The position numbers and the translations under genes are program-made. Below, one piece after another: positions 1 to 9,406 of a stretch of DNA of 64,000 nucleotides. Positions within the stretch are counted from its first letter, which is position 1. The number at the start of each line of letters is the position of its first letter. The stretch is from Varibaculum cambriense (GTDB lineage: Bacteria; Actinomycetota; Actinomycetes; Actinomycetales; Actinomycetaceae), in NCBI RefSeq assembly GCF_002848005.1, contig NZ_PKHX01000006.1, forward strand, positions 332-64,331, given 5' to 3'. The notes below the pieces were generated by a model. It was not told the DNA's origin and did not search any database. It saw nothing but the letters and a program-made list of their open reading frames with translations.

Positions 1-1
1 C

Positions 2-2581
2 TTTACTTCCGGGCAGCAGCAACTGACCATCAGCAACGACCTTACCGTTACTAAGCAGTCAAAACCGCTGGTAGTCCGCGAGGGTGTACAACTCACCTTA
101 GAGGGAAAAGGTACAGTTACCGGCATTAACTCCACCGCAGTGGAAGTTAAACCGGGCGGGAAACTGAACCTGAAGGGTCCCTCCTTCACCAAAGCACAAT
201 TCACGGTAAACGGTGACTTAAACTTTAGTGACGGCTCCATTCACGATTCCGACCCCGCCGGCCCGGTAATTTTCGTTGATGGCGGCACCTTAACCATGAG
301 CGGGAGTGCCGACTTCTCTAAGAACACAGCACCGGAGAAAAAGCTAATTAACAAAGTTGCCCCCGAAGGCGTCAATATCGACAAATTCGCCCCCATCACC
401 ATCAATAACGGGACGGCCACAATCAATGGTGGAACCATCAAAGATAACAGTGGTTCCCGGCTGGGGGGCGCAATTGCCGTAATGGGCAGCGAAGCCAAGC
501 AGGCCAGCTTGAATATTAAAGACGGGGAAATCGCCAATAACAAAGTTGAAGTTAGCTCTAACGGATACGGCGGTGCCATCTTTGGTGAATACGCGGACGT
601 TAACATCTCTAGTGGCAATATCCATGATAACTTCACTGAGTACGGCGGCGTTCTGGCTCTGTTCAGCGGTTCCTTAAAAATGAACGGCGGAACCGTGCAG
701 AAAAACCAAAACAACATGAAATATGGCGGCACAGCCGGAGCTTTTAATCTATCGGGGGTAAAAGCCGAGATTTCGGGCGGGACGTTCCAGGGAAATACCA
801 GCAGTTACCTGGGCGGAGGTGCGATTAAAGCATATTCCACCGATCTGCATATTACCGGTGGAAACTTCATCGCTAATCAAAGTAAAGGAGCAAATAGCAA
901 AGGTCAAAGCGCCGCCTCAGGAGGGGCAATCAACGCAGTTGGTGGCAGTCTCATCATCGACAAAGGAACTTTTAAAGACAACCTAGTTGTCAAATGGGGC
1001 GGAGCTATCGACACTAACGGGGGTACCGTAACCATCAATGGGGGCTCTTTCACTGGAAACACTGCTGAAGAATCAGGAGGAGCGATTAGCCTGTCAGGCG
1101 GAGAGAAAAAGGGGGAAGGTAGCCAAACCGTGATTAACGGGGGGCATTTCGCAAAGAATACCTCGCAAGGCTTTTGGGGCGGCGGCGCCATTTACAATGA
1201 TACTTTCTCAAAACTCACCGTTAATAACGCCCTGATCAGGAACAACACAGTTAAAGACGCATTTTTAATCGGCGCCGGGAACCACCCCATTAGCAAGCAA
1301 GGCGGCGGGGTATGGAACTGCCCCACCGGGCAGACCACGCTGAACATTACTCGCGGGGTTGCATTTTATGGGAACTCCGCCGAGGACACCCCTAAATATG
1401 AAAGTTTCAATGGTGCCGGTGATGATTTCGCCAGTATCTCTACCCACACCTTCGGGGAATTTACAAAGGGTCAGCCGGTATCAATCACCTCTCGGATGCT
1501 GGGCGGCGGAGAGCGTCTCTGGTATCAAGATGGCTCCATCCACGGCATTCACAACAACTGGGACTTAGCTAGGCAGCTGCCGCGTTATAAAGAGGGCGGC
1601 GATAACAAGCTGATCCCTTACGACACGGAGATCAATGAAAATAAAGCTTTCAAGTCGGTACCCAGCGAAGACTCCAAGAAACTCGCCGAGAAGCTGGCAC
1701 GAGTAGTTATTGAAGATAACTTTGCGACTAGTGCCGGTATCAGTGGCGCGGGGATAGCCAATAATGGTCAGCTGTTCTTCGGCAGCCCCGATAAATGGAA
1801 GCTGCAGGTTAAGAAGTCTTGGGAAGGCGATGACCCGGAGCAGCGTCCTACCAAGATAACCCTGGACGTGTTAGTCGGCGGATTCCAGGTCGACCAGGTG
1901 GAACTGAGCAAAGAAAACAACTGGACGGCCGTAGTTGAGAACTTCCCCGATCCCGACACCCTAATTGACGCGAAGACCGGTAAGAAACTGCCGATTACCT
2001 TTAGAGAACATGACGGAAGTGGCAATCAGCTCGATGGCTACCAGCTGGCCGTAACCGGTGAGTCCAAAGACGAGGGAACCAAGACCTACAATATCTCGGT
2101 AGTCAACAAGATGACCACCGAGGTCGAGGTGTCCAAGAAATGGGCAAACCCGGATGGTACTTGCCCGGATGCCTCTCAAATCGAAGTCCAGCTGCTGACC
2201 AACGGGAAAGCAACCGACAAGAAACTTATCCTGAACGCTGCCAACTCTTGGAAAGGCAAGTTCGAGGATCTGCCGAAGTACATTAACGGTAAACTCGCAA
2301 AATACACTGTTTCCGAGGTAGAAATCAAAGGGTATCGCAGCGAAGTAAGTGGCGACGACAGCAAGGGATTCACGATTACCAATACCTGCACGGTTCCTCC
2401 GCCAACCACTACCCCGCCCCCACCAACCACTACCCCGCCACCGGGAGATACTCCTCCTCCGCCAAAGAAGACTCCCCCACTGCCTCCTACGGGCTCTGGA
2501 ATTAGTGCAGCTCTTGCGCTGGGGATCTTGGCGCTAGCTAGCGGAGTGGTGCTGGTGCGCCGCCGGATGCAAAACGCCTAA
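2..2581 (+). CDS. Sortase-anchored surface protein with beta-helix and Cna-B-like repeats (5' end outside window)
   Basis: The frame is open from the first bases of the window, so the N-terminus and signal peptide lie upstream; the first in-frame start-like codon (GTG at 140) is probably internal. The visible part is about 859 residues. Roughly the first 500 are Gly/Asn-rich repeats of the type GGxxTINGG and GGAI, as in right-handed beta-helix (pectate-lyase-like) adhesins. Two Cna-B-like beta-sandwich units follow (starting near WKLQVKKSWEGD and VEVSKKWANPDG), then a Pro/Thr cell-wall spacer, an LPPTG sorting motif, a hydrophobic segment and a basic tail (RRRMQNA). Known of the family: sortase links the Thr to peptidoglycan or a pilus. 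Likely role is adhesion; the ligand is unknown. Confidence 0.88.
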   Translation, partial: FTSGQQQLTISNDLTVTKQSKPLVVREGVQLTLEGKGTVTGINSTAVEVKPGGKLNLKGPSFTKAQFTVNGDLNFSDGSIHDSDPAGPVIFVDGGTLTMSGSADFSKNTAPEKKLINKVAPEGVNIDKFAPITINNGTATINGGTIKDNSGSRLGGAIAVMGSEAKQASLNIKDGEIANNKVEVSSNGYGGAIFGEYADVNISSGNIHDNFTEYGGVLALFSGSLKMNGGTVQKNQNNMKYGGTAGAFNLSGVKAEISGGTFQGNTSSYLGGGAIKAYSTDLHITGGNFIANQSKGANSKGQSAASGGAINAVGGSLIIDKGTFKDNLVVKWGGAIDTNGGTVTINGGSFTGNTAEESGGAISLSGGEKKGEGSQTVINGGHFAKNTSQGFWGGGAIYNDTFSKLTVNNALIRNNTVKDAFLIGAGNHPISKQGGGVWNCPTGQTTLNITRGVAFYGNSAEDTPKYESFNGAGDDFASISTHTFGEFTKGQPVSITSRMLGGGERLWYQDGSIHGIHNNWDLARQLPRYKEGGDNKLIPYDTEINENKAFKSVPSEDSKKLAEKLARVVIEDNFATSAGISGAGIANNGQLFFGSPDKWKLQVKKSWEGDDPEQRPTKITLDVLVGGFQVDQVELSKENNWTAVVENFPDPDTLIDAKTGKKLPITFREHDGSGNQLDGYQLAVTGESKDEGTKTYNISVVNKMTTEVEVSKKWANPDGTCPDASQIEVQLLTNGKATDKKLILNAANSWKGKFEDLPKYINGKLAKYTVSEVEIKGYRSEVSGDDSKGFTITNTCTVPPPTTTPPPPTTTPPPGDTPPPPKKTPPLPPTGSGISAALALGILALASGVVLVRRRMQNA

Positions 2582-2642
2582 AACTGTTCGGATTCTGGCA
2601 GTTATTTATGGAGCAAAATCCCTAAAGGCGTAGACTGCCGCT

Positions 2643-3872
2643 ATGGCTGCGGACAGAAGCGATAGCGGTGGCTACTCCCGGGGAGACCCCGAATATCGAC
2701 GCATCGAACTCGCGCTATTTATTGCCGCGTTCGTCAGTTTCGCGCAAATGTACGAAACCCAGGTGTTACTGCCGGAAATATCGGAGCATTTTCACCTAGA
2801 TCCTTCGGCTGCCTCCCTGACGGTGTCTCTCACTACCGCAGGCCTAGCGCTTGCCTTATTCCTGGTCGGACCTTCCTCCGAGCGACTGGGGCGCCGACCG
2901 ATCATTCTCACCTCTATTTTGGTAACTTCTCTGGTGGGGATGGTGCTCGGCTTTGCCCCCAGCTGGCACCTGCTGCTTGCCGGGCGTTTCCTGCAAGGGA
3001 TTGCGGCGGCGGGTCTGCCCGCCGTGGCGACTGCCTACCTGGCCGAGGAAGTACGCCCCCGGGATTTACCCCGGGCAGCGGGGGTTTACATCGCCGGCAC
3101 CGGCCTGGGCGGTCTTTTCGGGCGGATCCTCAGCGGGATTATCTCCCAATTCCTGCCCTGGCATTGGGTCTTAACCGTGATTGGCGTGGCCGGAGTCTTA
3201 TTTTCCCTGTTGGTCTGGCGGCTGTTGCCTCCCCAAGAAAACTTCCAAAAGTCTCCCCCGGGTATAAAAACCTTGATCGCCCACACCAAAGCGGTGCTTA
3301 GTGAGCCAGGATTAGCCTTGTTATTCCTGATTGGTGCCTTGACTCTGGGAGCCTATCAGGCGGTTTTCAATATGGTGCCCTACCGTTTCAGCGCCGCCCC
3401 CTATCTTTTCCCCGCTTGGATAGTTTCCGGGTTCTTCCTGGTTAATGCTTTTGGTTCTATGGCTGCCTCGGTGAGTGGCAACCTAGTTGCCCGCTATGGC
3501 AGGCGGCGAGTAATGCCCTTGGCGGCGCTGCTGACTTTAATCGGGCTGGTATTGACCATTTTCGAAGCCCTGTGGATCGTGATTCCCGCGTTGATAATCT
3601 TTGCTATCGGATTCTTCGCTGTCCATGCCACCGCCTCCGGCTGGGTAACTGCCCGCGCCGTGGCGGGAGTAGGCGCTGCCGGGCAAGCCGCCTCTGCCTA
3701 TTCCATTTCTTACTACCTGGGAGGCTCCTGTTTCGGCACCGTCGGAGGTATCGCCTGGTATCACTGGGGTTGGTCAGGTTTAGTCGCCCTCACCGCTGCC
3801 CTGATCGCTCTGGTAGTGGTGTTCGCCCTGCTCCTGCGGAAAATCCCGCCCCTACAAAAATCGGGCTACTGA
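2643..3872 (+). CDS. MFS transporter, drug/arabinose-efflux type
   Basis: A 409-residue protein with about 12 hydrophobic segments and the MFS loop 2-3 motif (SERLGRRP near residue 80). Length and the early residues (MYETQVLLPEI) fit single-subunit proton-driven exporters of the YnfM/Bcr type. It starts 61 bp after the adhesin stop; I see no convincing ribosome-binding site before the ATG at 2643, so the start is only the longest plausible one. The substrate cannot be told from sequence. Its 3' end faces the second surface-protein gene, with the structured element at 3925-4130 between them. Confidence 0.85.
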   Translation: MAADRSDSGGYSRGDPEYRRIELALFIAAFVSFAQMYETQVLLPEISEHFHLDPSAASLTVSLTTAGLALALFLVGPSSERLGRRPIILTSILVTSLVGMVLGFAPSWHLLLAGRFLQGIAAAGLPAVATAYLAEEVRPRDLPRAAGVYIAGTGLGGLFGRILSGIISQFLPWHWVLTVIGVAGVLFSLLVWRLLPPQENFQKSPPGIKTLIAHTKAVLSEPGLALLFLIGALTLGAYQAVFNMVPYRFSAAPYLFPAWIVSGFFLVNAFGSMAASVSGNLVARYGRRRVMPLAALLTLIGLVLTIFEALWIVIPALIIFAIGFFAVHATASGWVTARAVAGVGAAGQAASAYSISYYLGGSCFGTVGGIAWYHWGWSGLVALTAALIALVVVFALLLRKIPPLQKSGY

Positions 3873-3924
3873 GTTACTTAACTGCCGATTCTCTGTGCGA
3901 AGGCTACCCAATGTGAACTGCGCG

Positions 3925-4130
3925 GTCTCGGGGCGATAACAGTACTCGGGGGACCCCGGTGAGCCTTGCTTCGCTCGGCTCAAGCCCCCTCTCGTATCTT
4001 TTATCGCTCCGAGACAGATCTGCGAGAGGGATAGGTTTTATCCGAGTGGGCGCGGTGGGCATAAGAAATCGGGGAGAGACCTAGCCTCTCCCCGATTTCT
4101 TGGGCGGGAGGAAAAACCTATCCCTCTCGC
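3925..4130 (+). ncRNA. Candidate structured RNA element, copy 1
   Basis: Two hairpin domains lie between convergent genes. Domain 1: a 15-bp stem, 3925-3939 with 4001-4015 (one G-U), encloses a 61-nt core containing GGGGG/CCCCC (3948-3952/3985-3989) and the hairpin TGAGCC/GGCTCA (3960-3965/3977-3982). Domain 2: a perfect 18-bp stem 4022-4039/4113-4130, a conserved G-rich internal loop (4040-4062 and 4102-4112), and a 16-bp apical stem 4063-4078/4086-4101. A second copy at 32700-32934 on the other strand keeps the loops but has different, still pairing, stem sequences. That points to selection on structure. The strand given is the one on which more wobble pairs fit. I do not recognise the family; Rfam actinomycete motifs such as Actinomyces-1 should be compared. 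Confidence 0.65.
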
Positions 4131-4154
4131 CTACCTCCTACTGAGGAGCGTCGA

Positions 4155-7100
4155 TTACCGTTGTTCGCGGCGACGTAGGATTAGGTATCCTCCGGCGAGG
4201 CAGACCAGCATGGCGCCCACCGCTACGCTAACTTGCGCGCCAGTCTTTCCTAGCTGCTTATGCGCACCATCCGGATTGCCGGGTTTGCCTGGCTTACCCG
4301 GAATATCGGTTCCCGGTTCCGGCTCGTTGGCCACATACAGGTAGGCACCATCGTATTGTTGGGTTTCATCCGCAGGATCTTCCCATATCGTGAAAGTCAG
4401 TGGCTCTTCTAGCAGCTTGTAGCCTTTAGGAGACTTCACTTCTTTCAGCTGGTACTCGTACTGGCGCTTCTTGTTACTTACCGACAGCGCCCATTTGAGA
4501 TTTTCCTTATCCCCCCTAATGGTGACTTCCCCATTCTTATCGGTAGTAAACCGCAGGGGCTCTTTCTCAGCCTGCTCTGGGGTAAGCTTGCCCATCACCG
4601 GCTGGAATTCACCGTCCTTCTTCTCATAGAGTTCGAACTCGGCGCCTTCCAGCTGAGTGGTCAAGTCGCGGGAATCATGCTTGTGAATAGTGATTCCCGG
4701 GTTGGGAGCACTACCGCCGCCAGCCATCCGTACGGCTACGGATCCCTCAACCTTGGACTGTTCCTTTCCGACCTCGACCTCGTTACCGTAGTTAACCAGG
4801 TCTTTGCCGATTACTTTCGCTTTATAGGTGACCACTACTTTCTGTTTATTGGGAACTTCCATAGTGAGCACCCCGTCCTTATAGACCGGATGATAGTCGA
4901 AGTCCTTCGGGGTCATCTCTAAGGTTTCCGGCTGCAGACGCAGATTTGTCATCTGGTCTTTAAAGTTCGCAGTCGGCGCCCCGTGAGCAATATCTAGGCC
5001 ACCGGGATTGATAGTGACCTTGAAAGTCGCCTCATAATTATTGCTTCTAGTAGGCTTGTCGGTCAGTTCTTTGGTAAGCGGGCCATACACATAGTCAGCA
5101 TCCACCGCTTTGGTAGTTACCGGCCCCCAAGTGGCGGTGTTGCTGACCTTTAAGCCTTCCGGGTTCTTATTGATGGCATCTAGCGCTTTCCGACTAACCG
5201 GAATTAGCGAGTAATCCAGGTAATAGACAGATTTCACCTTGTCCGAGTCCTTCGGCAAATCAGCAGTCTGCATCTGGAAGGTAATTTCGCCGTTCTGCTG
5301 TTTAATCTTTAGCTTCTTTTCGCCGGAAACATTGGGCGCCGGATCCTCAACCAGCTTTAACAGCTTAGAATCGAACTTGTCAGTAATCAGGAAAGATTTC
5401 CCTGTGTACTGATCTAGCCCTTCCAGGCGTAGCCGGTAGTGGAACACCGGATAGTCAACCCCACCGATTTCCTTGAATTTAATGCCGTCGAAGGTTTTGT
5501 GGATCCCCTCAGGATCCGGGGTAGCCGCTGCCGAGGCGGTACGGTCTTTACCATTGGCAGTGGCTTTCACCCGGTTGACGTGCCGATAGAGGCTCTCGTC
5601 ACCATCACGGTAGGCTTTTACCCACTCTTGGTCATTGGTGGTAGTAAAAGTAAGTTTTACCGTGCGCTCGATGGGCTTCTGTTGATCGTCTAGTTCATTA
5701 TTTTCCAGAAGTCCTTTTTCTGTATGCTTTTTATCTTTGAAAAACTCAATGGTAAATCCCTTATTGGGGTTCTCAGGGTCTGGTTCGAACGTATAGTCTT
5801 CGTCTCCGATCAAGCCTTCAACCGTGATCTTGGTGTCTTTCAGCTTGTCCTGGAAAGAGGTATCGCCACTCTTGGCTGCCGGCAAGGTATCCGTCAAGAC
5901 TAGGGAGTCATAGCCTTGCGGCACCACATTGACGGCTACCTCCCAAGTAACCTCATCTGGATTAGCGGAAAGAGCTTTCTTTTCAACGTTAAAAATATGG
6001 GGAGGATTGAGGCCATTGGTGGGGGCAACTACTTCCTCTGGACCATTCGGGTTTTGAGGGGTAGTGCTGGAAGCACCGTTCTTCACCGAAGTCGGCACGA
6101 TCTGCTTAGTGACATCAACTTCAGTGGTGTAGGTGATTTCGTAGCTGGAATTTTCTGGGTCAGTATCGGGGAATTTATCCGGGTCAGTACCGGGCAACTC
6201 GTACGACCACTCGAACTGTGTATCCAAATCGGTGATGCCAACGTCTGCCCATTTAATCTCGCGGGTTTTCTCAATAGAGTTTCCCTCTGCGTCCTCTTTC
6301 CCCTTGTTCACCACGATCTTGATACCGTCTCCGGAATACTTCATCATTTCGCGGAACTCTTCAGGAATGGAGTCTTTGACGGTATTGCCCGCTACGTTCA
6401 GTTTCGAGTATTTATTTACATTAAGGGTCCAGGACTGCTGGTAGATTCCCGACTTAGGTGCCGTTTCTTCGGCGGAGCCAGCATTCTTGGTGATAGTACC
6501 AATCTTTAACTTATGCTCCAGGTTATTAATGGTCTCTTTGGGGGCAGGAATCTGGTCAGAAACCACATTGGCTTTATTCTCGGTTTGAGCCTTGGTGCCA
6601 GCCTCGTCCGGGTTTACCTTAGAGTAATCAACGCTGGCAGAATATTCGATAGTGACCTTCTCCCCGTGAGTCATCTTGGGAATGGTCACCGTAAACCCGT
6701 TATTTTCAAACTGCGGTTTCCCAGGTTTAGGGGCTTTCTTGTTTGTCGACCTAATCTTGATAGCCTTCGGATCTTGATCTAGGTGCAGTACCGTGTCGTC
6801 ACCTTGGATCTGGTCAGAAACCACCACATTTTCGTTAGTGTCGATAGAGGTAACCGTCAGGGTGTAGAACACTTTCCCGGCTGCGAAATCATGCCGCGCA
6901 CTCTTGGTGATAGACAGGTCAGGATCATTAGAAATCAGCACGTCCATGTGGAGGTCATCGTTTAGCTCAATCTTGGAGGCATTCTTATCGAACTTCACAT
7001 CCAGAGTTACATAGAACTTTGCCTGCGAGGAGTCAGTTAACTTCTTGTTATTAGATAGCTTTATATGGATCTTATTATCTTTCGTCACCCAAAAGGTATT

Positions 7101-7697
7101 GTCCTCAACGGATTCACCTTGAGCGACGATGGTGAACTGTAGCGGCTTTTCGATGGGGAAAGCCTGCAGGGTGGTAGGCAATTCATAGACTAGTTCAGTA
7201 CCGCTAGGTATTTGCCATTCATCATCTTCACCATCGGGTTGCTCGGCGAATCCCAGTTTCAACTGGTAAGGGGTGTCCGGGTGGACGATATAATTCCCAT
7301 CCTTATCTTTCTTAAGTTCGGTGCCACCGTAGGACAGCGTTGCGTCATCAGTTAGGAACTTGGTGAGGTCGAAAGTGTCTGCTGGATCCTTAGCAGGCGT
7401 GCCTGGTTCTTTAGCGGGGCCGGGTTGCGGGGCGGGGTTTGCGCCCTGAGCGGGATTAGTCCCGTTCTCGGGAGTAGCTTGTTCCTCATTACCCGTGGGA
7501 TTAGTGTTCGCAACACCAGGATCACTGGGTTGTGGCTGTTCAGCGACCGGATCAGCGCTCCCCTCTGGCTGGGCGTAGCTGACTCCGGCTTGCGGGCCGA
7601 ACCCCAAAAGCAATGCAAAAGCCAGTAGGGGTAGTAATAGTTTGAGGGCACGATATTTCCGATTTTGCCCCGTTGCGCGAGTAGAACCCGATTTCAT
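4155..7697 (-). CDS. Sortase-anchored fimbrial-type surface protein with isopeptide domains and C-terminal SpaA-like domain
   Basis: The start is placed at ATG 7697 (MKSGSTRATG), preceded by a GGGAGAG ribosome-binding site; a longer frame begins 10 codons upstream without one. The 1180-residue product has a signal peptide (basic start, hydrophobic core, cleavage near VSYA-QPE), a Pro/Asn/Gln-rich linker, and a long series of beta-sandwich domains with Lys/Asn-rich edges typical of isopeptide-bonded surface proteins. A prealbumin-like SpaA/Cna-B domain follows near residues 1040-1140 (GITIHKHDS, EGAEFELYEK, YQLKEVKSPKGY). The tail LGKTG + hydrophobic stretch + RRREQR is a sortase signal with Gly in place of Pro. 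Likely a monomeric adhesin or pilus component; no sortase gene is adjacent. Confidence 0.88.
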   Translation of the reverse strand: MKSGSTRATGQNRKYRALKLLLPLLAFALLLGFGPQAGVSYAQPEGSADPVAEQPQPSDPGVANTNPTGNEEQATPENGTNPAQGANPAPQPGPAKEPGTPAKDPADTFDLTKFLTDDATLSYGGTELKKDKDGNYIVHPDTPYQLKLGFAEQPDGEDDEWQIPSGTELVYELPTTLQAFPIEKPLQFTIVAQGESVEDNTFWVTKDNKIHIKLSNNKKLTDSSQAKFYVTLDVKFDKNASKIELNDDLHMDVLISNDPDLSITKSARHDFAAGKVFYTLTVTSIDTNENVVVSDQIQGDDTVLHLDQDPKAIKIRSTNKKAPKPGKPQFENNGFTVTIPKMTHGEKVTIEYSASVDYSKVNPDEAGTKAQTENKANVVSDQIPAPKETINNLEHKLKIGTITKNAGSAEETAPKSGIYQQSWTLNVNKYSKLNVAGNTVKDSIPEEFREMMKYSGDGIKIVVNKGKEDAEGNSIEKTREIKWADVGITDLDTQFEWSYELPGTDPDKFPDTDPENSSYEITYTTEVDVTKQIVPTSVKNGASSTTPQNPNGPEEVVAPTNGLNPPHIFNVEKKALSANPDEVTWEVAVNVVPQGYDSLVLTDTLPAAKSGDTSFQDKLKDTKITVEGLIGDEDYTFEPDPENPNKGFTIEFFKDKKHTEKGLLENNELDDQQKPIERTVKLTFTTTNDQEWVKAYRDGDESLYRHVNRVKATANGKDRTASAAATPDPEGIHKTFDGIKFKEIGGVDYPVFHYRLRLEGLDQYTGKSFLITDKFDSKLLKLVEDPAPNVSGEKKLKIKQQNGEITFQMQTADLPKDSDKVKSVYYLDYSLIPVSRKALDAINKNPEGLKVSNTATWGPVTTKAVDADYVYGPLTKELTDKPTRSNNYEATFKVTINPGGLDIAHGAPTANFKDQMTNLRLQPETLEMTPKDFDYHPVYKDGVLTMEVPNKQKVVVTYKAKVIGKDLVNYGNEVEVGKEQSKVEGSVAVRMAGGGSAPNPGITIHKHDSRDLTTQLEGAEFELYEKKDGEFQPVMGKLTPEQAEKEPLRFTTDKNGEVTIRGDKENLKWALSVSNKKRQYEYQLKEVKSPKGYKLLEEPLTFTIWEDPADETQQYDGAYLYVANEPEPGTDIPGKPGKPGNPDGAHKQLGKTGAQVSVAVGAMLVCLAGGYLILRRREQR

Positions 7698-8010
7698 GAT
7701 TATCTCTCCCTGAGTTAATGCGACCATTTCCCCTGTTCACAGCGATTAAGCCTCATTAATTATCTTCTCATATACCACCCTACTATATACCCGCTACCTT
7801 TAGAAATACAGGGGAAAATTTGATTTCCCTATTCCTTTTTGGTGCCAAAAATAACGACTTCCTGTTTTTCACTCCGCCGCCCTAACCTCAAGTTTTTCGG
7901 GAACCCCTGGAGCTCCCCTGCGCGCCCTCCCCGCGTAACCTCGAATCCCCTCACCCGCATCCTCCCAAGAGCGGAGAATCACCCGACAAACACCCTTACT
8001 AATTCACGCG

Positions 8011-8130
8011 GGAGGGTGATTTTGTACCGGGAGGGTGAAAATGTCACCCCTCGCCTCAGCTATTCCCAATTCCCCTAACCAAATCGCCCTCCCCGGACAT
8101 TTCAACCCTCCAGAAATCAAAGTACCCTCC
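8011..8130. repeat. 19-bp repeat array, locus A
   Basis: GGAGGG cores start at 8011 and 8030 in forward orientation; inverted CCCTCC cores lie at 8087, 8106 and 8125. Spacing within each block is exactly 19 bp. The 19-mers share a consensus GGAGGGYGNWWWKGTCNNG. The array sits in the 441-bp gap between the surface-protein gene and the 3' end of the AAA+/DUF4143 gene. The segment 7980-8094 is closely repeated at 9689-9802. Apart from this array I see no gene in 7698-8138. Confidence 0.8.
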
Positions 8131-8138
8131 GCGAGCGG

Positions 8139-9386
8139 CTAAACAGTCCAGAGCGTAGAGATAGGCATTACCCAAAGACCCGGCCCCATCGGCAAAGATT
8201 CTTTTCCGGCATAAAGTAGGATTCCACATCGGAACTTGTCGCCAGCTAACTTTTGCAGGTGACGCAATCCGGAGAAATCTTTGCCCTGCAAACTGACTGC
8301 CGCCTTAACTTCTACCCCTACCACCTCGCGATTCCTTGACTCCATAACCAGATCTACCTCTTTACCGGTGGAGTCACGGAAGTGGAACAAGTTGAAGGGT
8401 ATTGCTGACCACTCTTGTTGTTTCAAAAGTTCGGTGGCCACGAAAGATTCAAGTAACCCACCGGTAAAGGAACTGGAAATTTGCATTTCCAAGGACTCGG
8501 CATCTACCCCTACCAGGCTGGCCGCCATGGCGGGATCTTGCAGGAAAACTTTTGGTTTCGAAACCACTCGCCTGGTTAGATTAGTACCCCAAGCTGGTAA
8601 AACATCAACCAAGAACACGTCTTTTAAAGCATTTAGATACCCGGGAACGCTCCGCTCTGGAATATTCAGTTCCCTGCCGGCGTGCGCGGCAACAAATTCT
8701 GAGGATCCCAGCGAGGCAATTCTTCCCAGCAAGAGGCGCAGTCGGTCTGGATGCTGAATCCCGTACAGCTCGGTAGCATCCTTGGTTAATACCCGTTCCA
8801 CATACGCCTGAACCCAACGGTCACGCCGGCGACGGGTAGCCTCAGCAATTTCGGGAAAAGAGGATTCGGTAATCAGACGCAGATAGTCACCGCGTTCGAA
8901 GTTGGACTCTGGTAGTTGGGGGCGAGGATTCCAGGCATTTGCCGCAAAATCTTCTTTAAATCCCGCGCGTTCCCCCTTGCTTAAACCACGTAAACGCAGA
9001 GTTTCTGCACGTCCTGCTAACGATTCCTCCGCACCTTTCAAATTCATCAAGTTCGAAGAACCAGTGATAATAAACCGTCCGGGGCGACGATTTTCATCGA
9101 CTGCGGCCTTGATTGCACGAAAAAGTTCCGGCACTCGTTGGATTTCGTCGACTGCCATGATTCCTTCCGGGAACTGGCGCACAAAACCGTCAGGGTCTGT
9201 CTGTGCCGCCTGTAAGGTCGCGGCGTTATCCAAGTTGAGTAAACGATGACTCCGATTTTGCAGCAGTTGCGTTACTAGGGTGCTCTTACCCACTTGGCGC
9301 GCACCCGACACCGTCAGCACTGGAGTGTCACTTAAAATTTCTTCAGCCAACACTCTTGCGTTTCTTGGGATCATATCGGTAATCAT
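8139..9386 (-). CDS. AAA+ ATPase with C-terminal DUF4143 domain
   Basis: A 415-residue member of the widespread prokaryotic ATP-binding protein family. Visible: Walker A GARQVGKST (residues 28-36), Walker B with IMAVDEIQ, a sensor-like FIITGSSN, and a C-terminal DUF4143 region containing KEVDLVME and VVGVEVKAA, the spacing of a PD-(D/E)XK-like nuclease fold. Function in this family is essentially unknown. The ATG at 9386 has no ribosome-binding site, but a TAAAAT hexamer lies 6 nt upstream (9393-9398), so the transcript may be leaderless. An exact-period 22-bp array begins immediately upstream and 19-bp arrays lie on both sides, so it may bind or be regulated through these repeats (inference). 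Confidence 0.9.
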   Translation of the reverse strand: MITDMIPRNARVLAEEILSDTPVLTVSGARQVGKSTLVTQLLQNRSHRLLNLDNAATLQAAQTDPDGFVRQFPEGIMAVDEIQRVPELFRAIKAAVDENRRPGRFIITGSSNLMNLKGAEESLAGRAETLRLRGLSKGERAGFKEDFAANAWNPRPQLPESNFERGDYLRLITESSFPEIAEATRRRRDRWVQAYVERVLTKDATELYGIQHPDRLRLLLGRIASLGSSEFVAAHAGRELNIPERSVPGYLNALKDVFLVDVLPAWGTNLTRRVVSKPKVFLQDPAMAASLVGVDAESLEMQISSSFTGGLLESFVATELLKQQEWSAIPFNLFHFRDSTGKEVDLVMESRNREVVGVEVKAAVSLQGKDFSGLRHLQKLAGDKFRCGILLYAGKESLPMGPGLWVMPISTLWTV

Positions 9387-9406
9387 AAAATGATTTTAGC
9401 ACGTCA

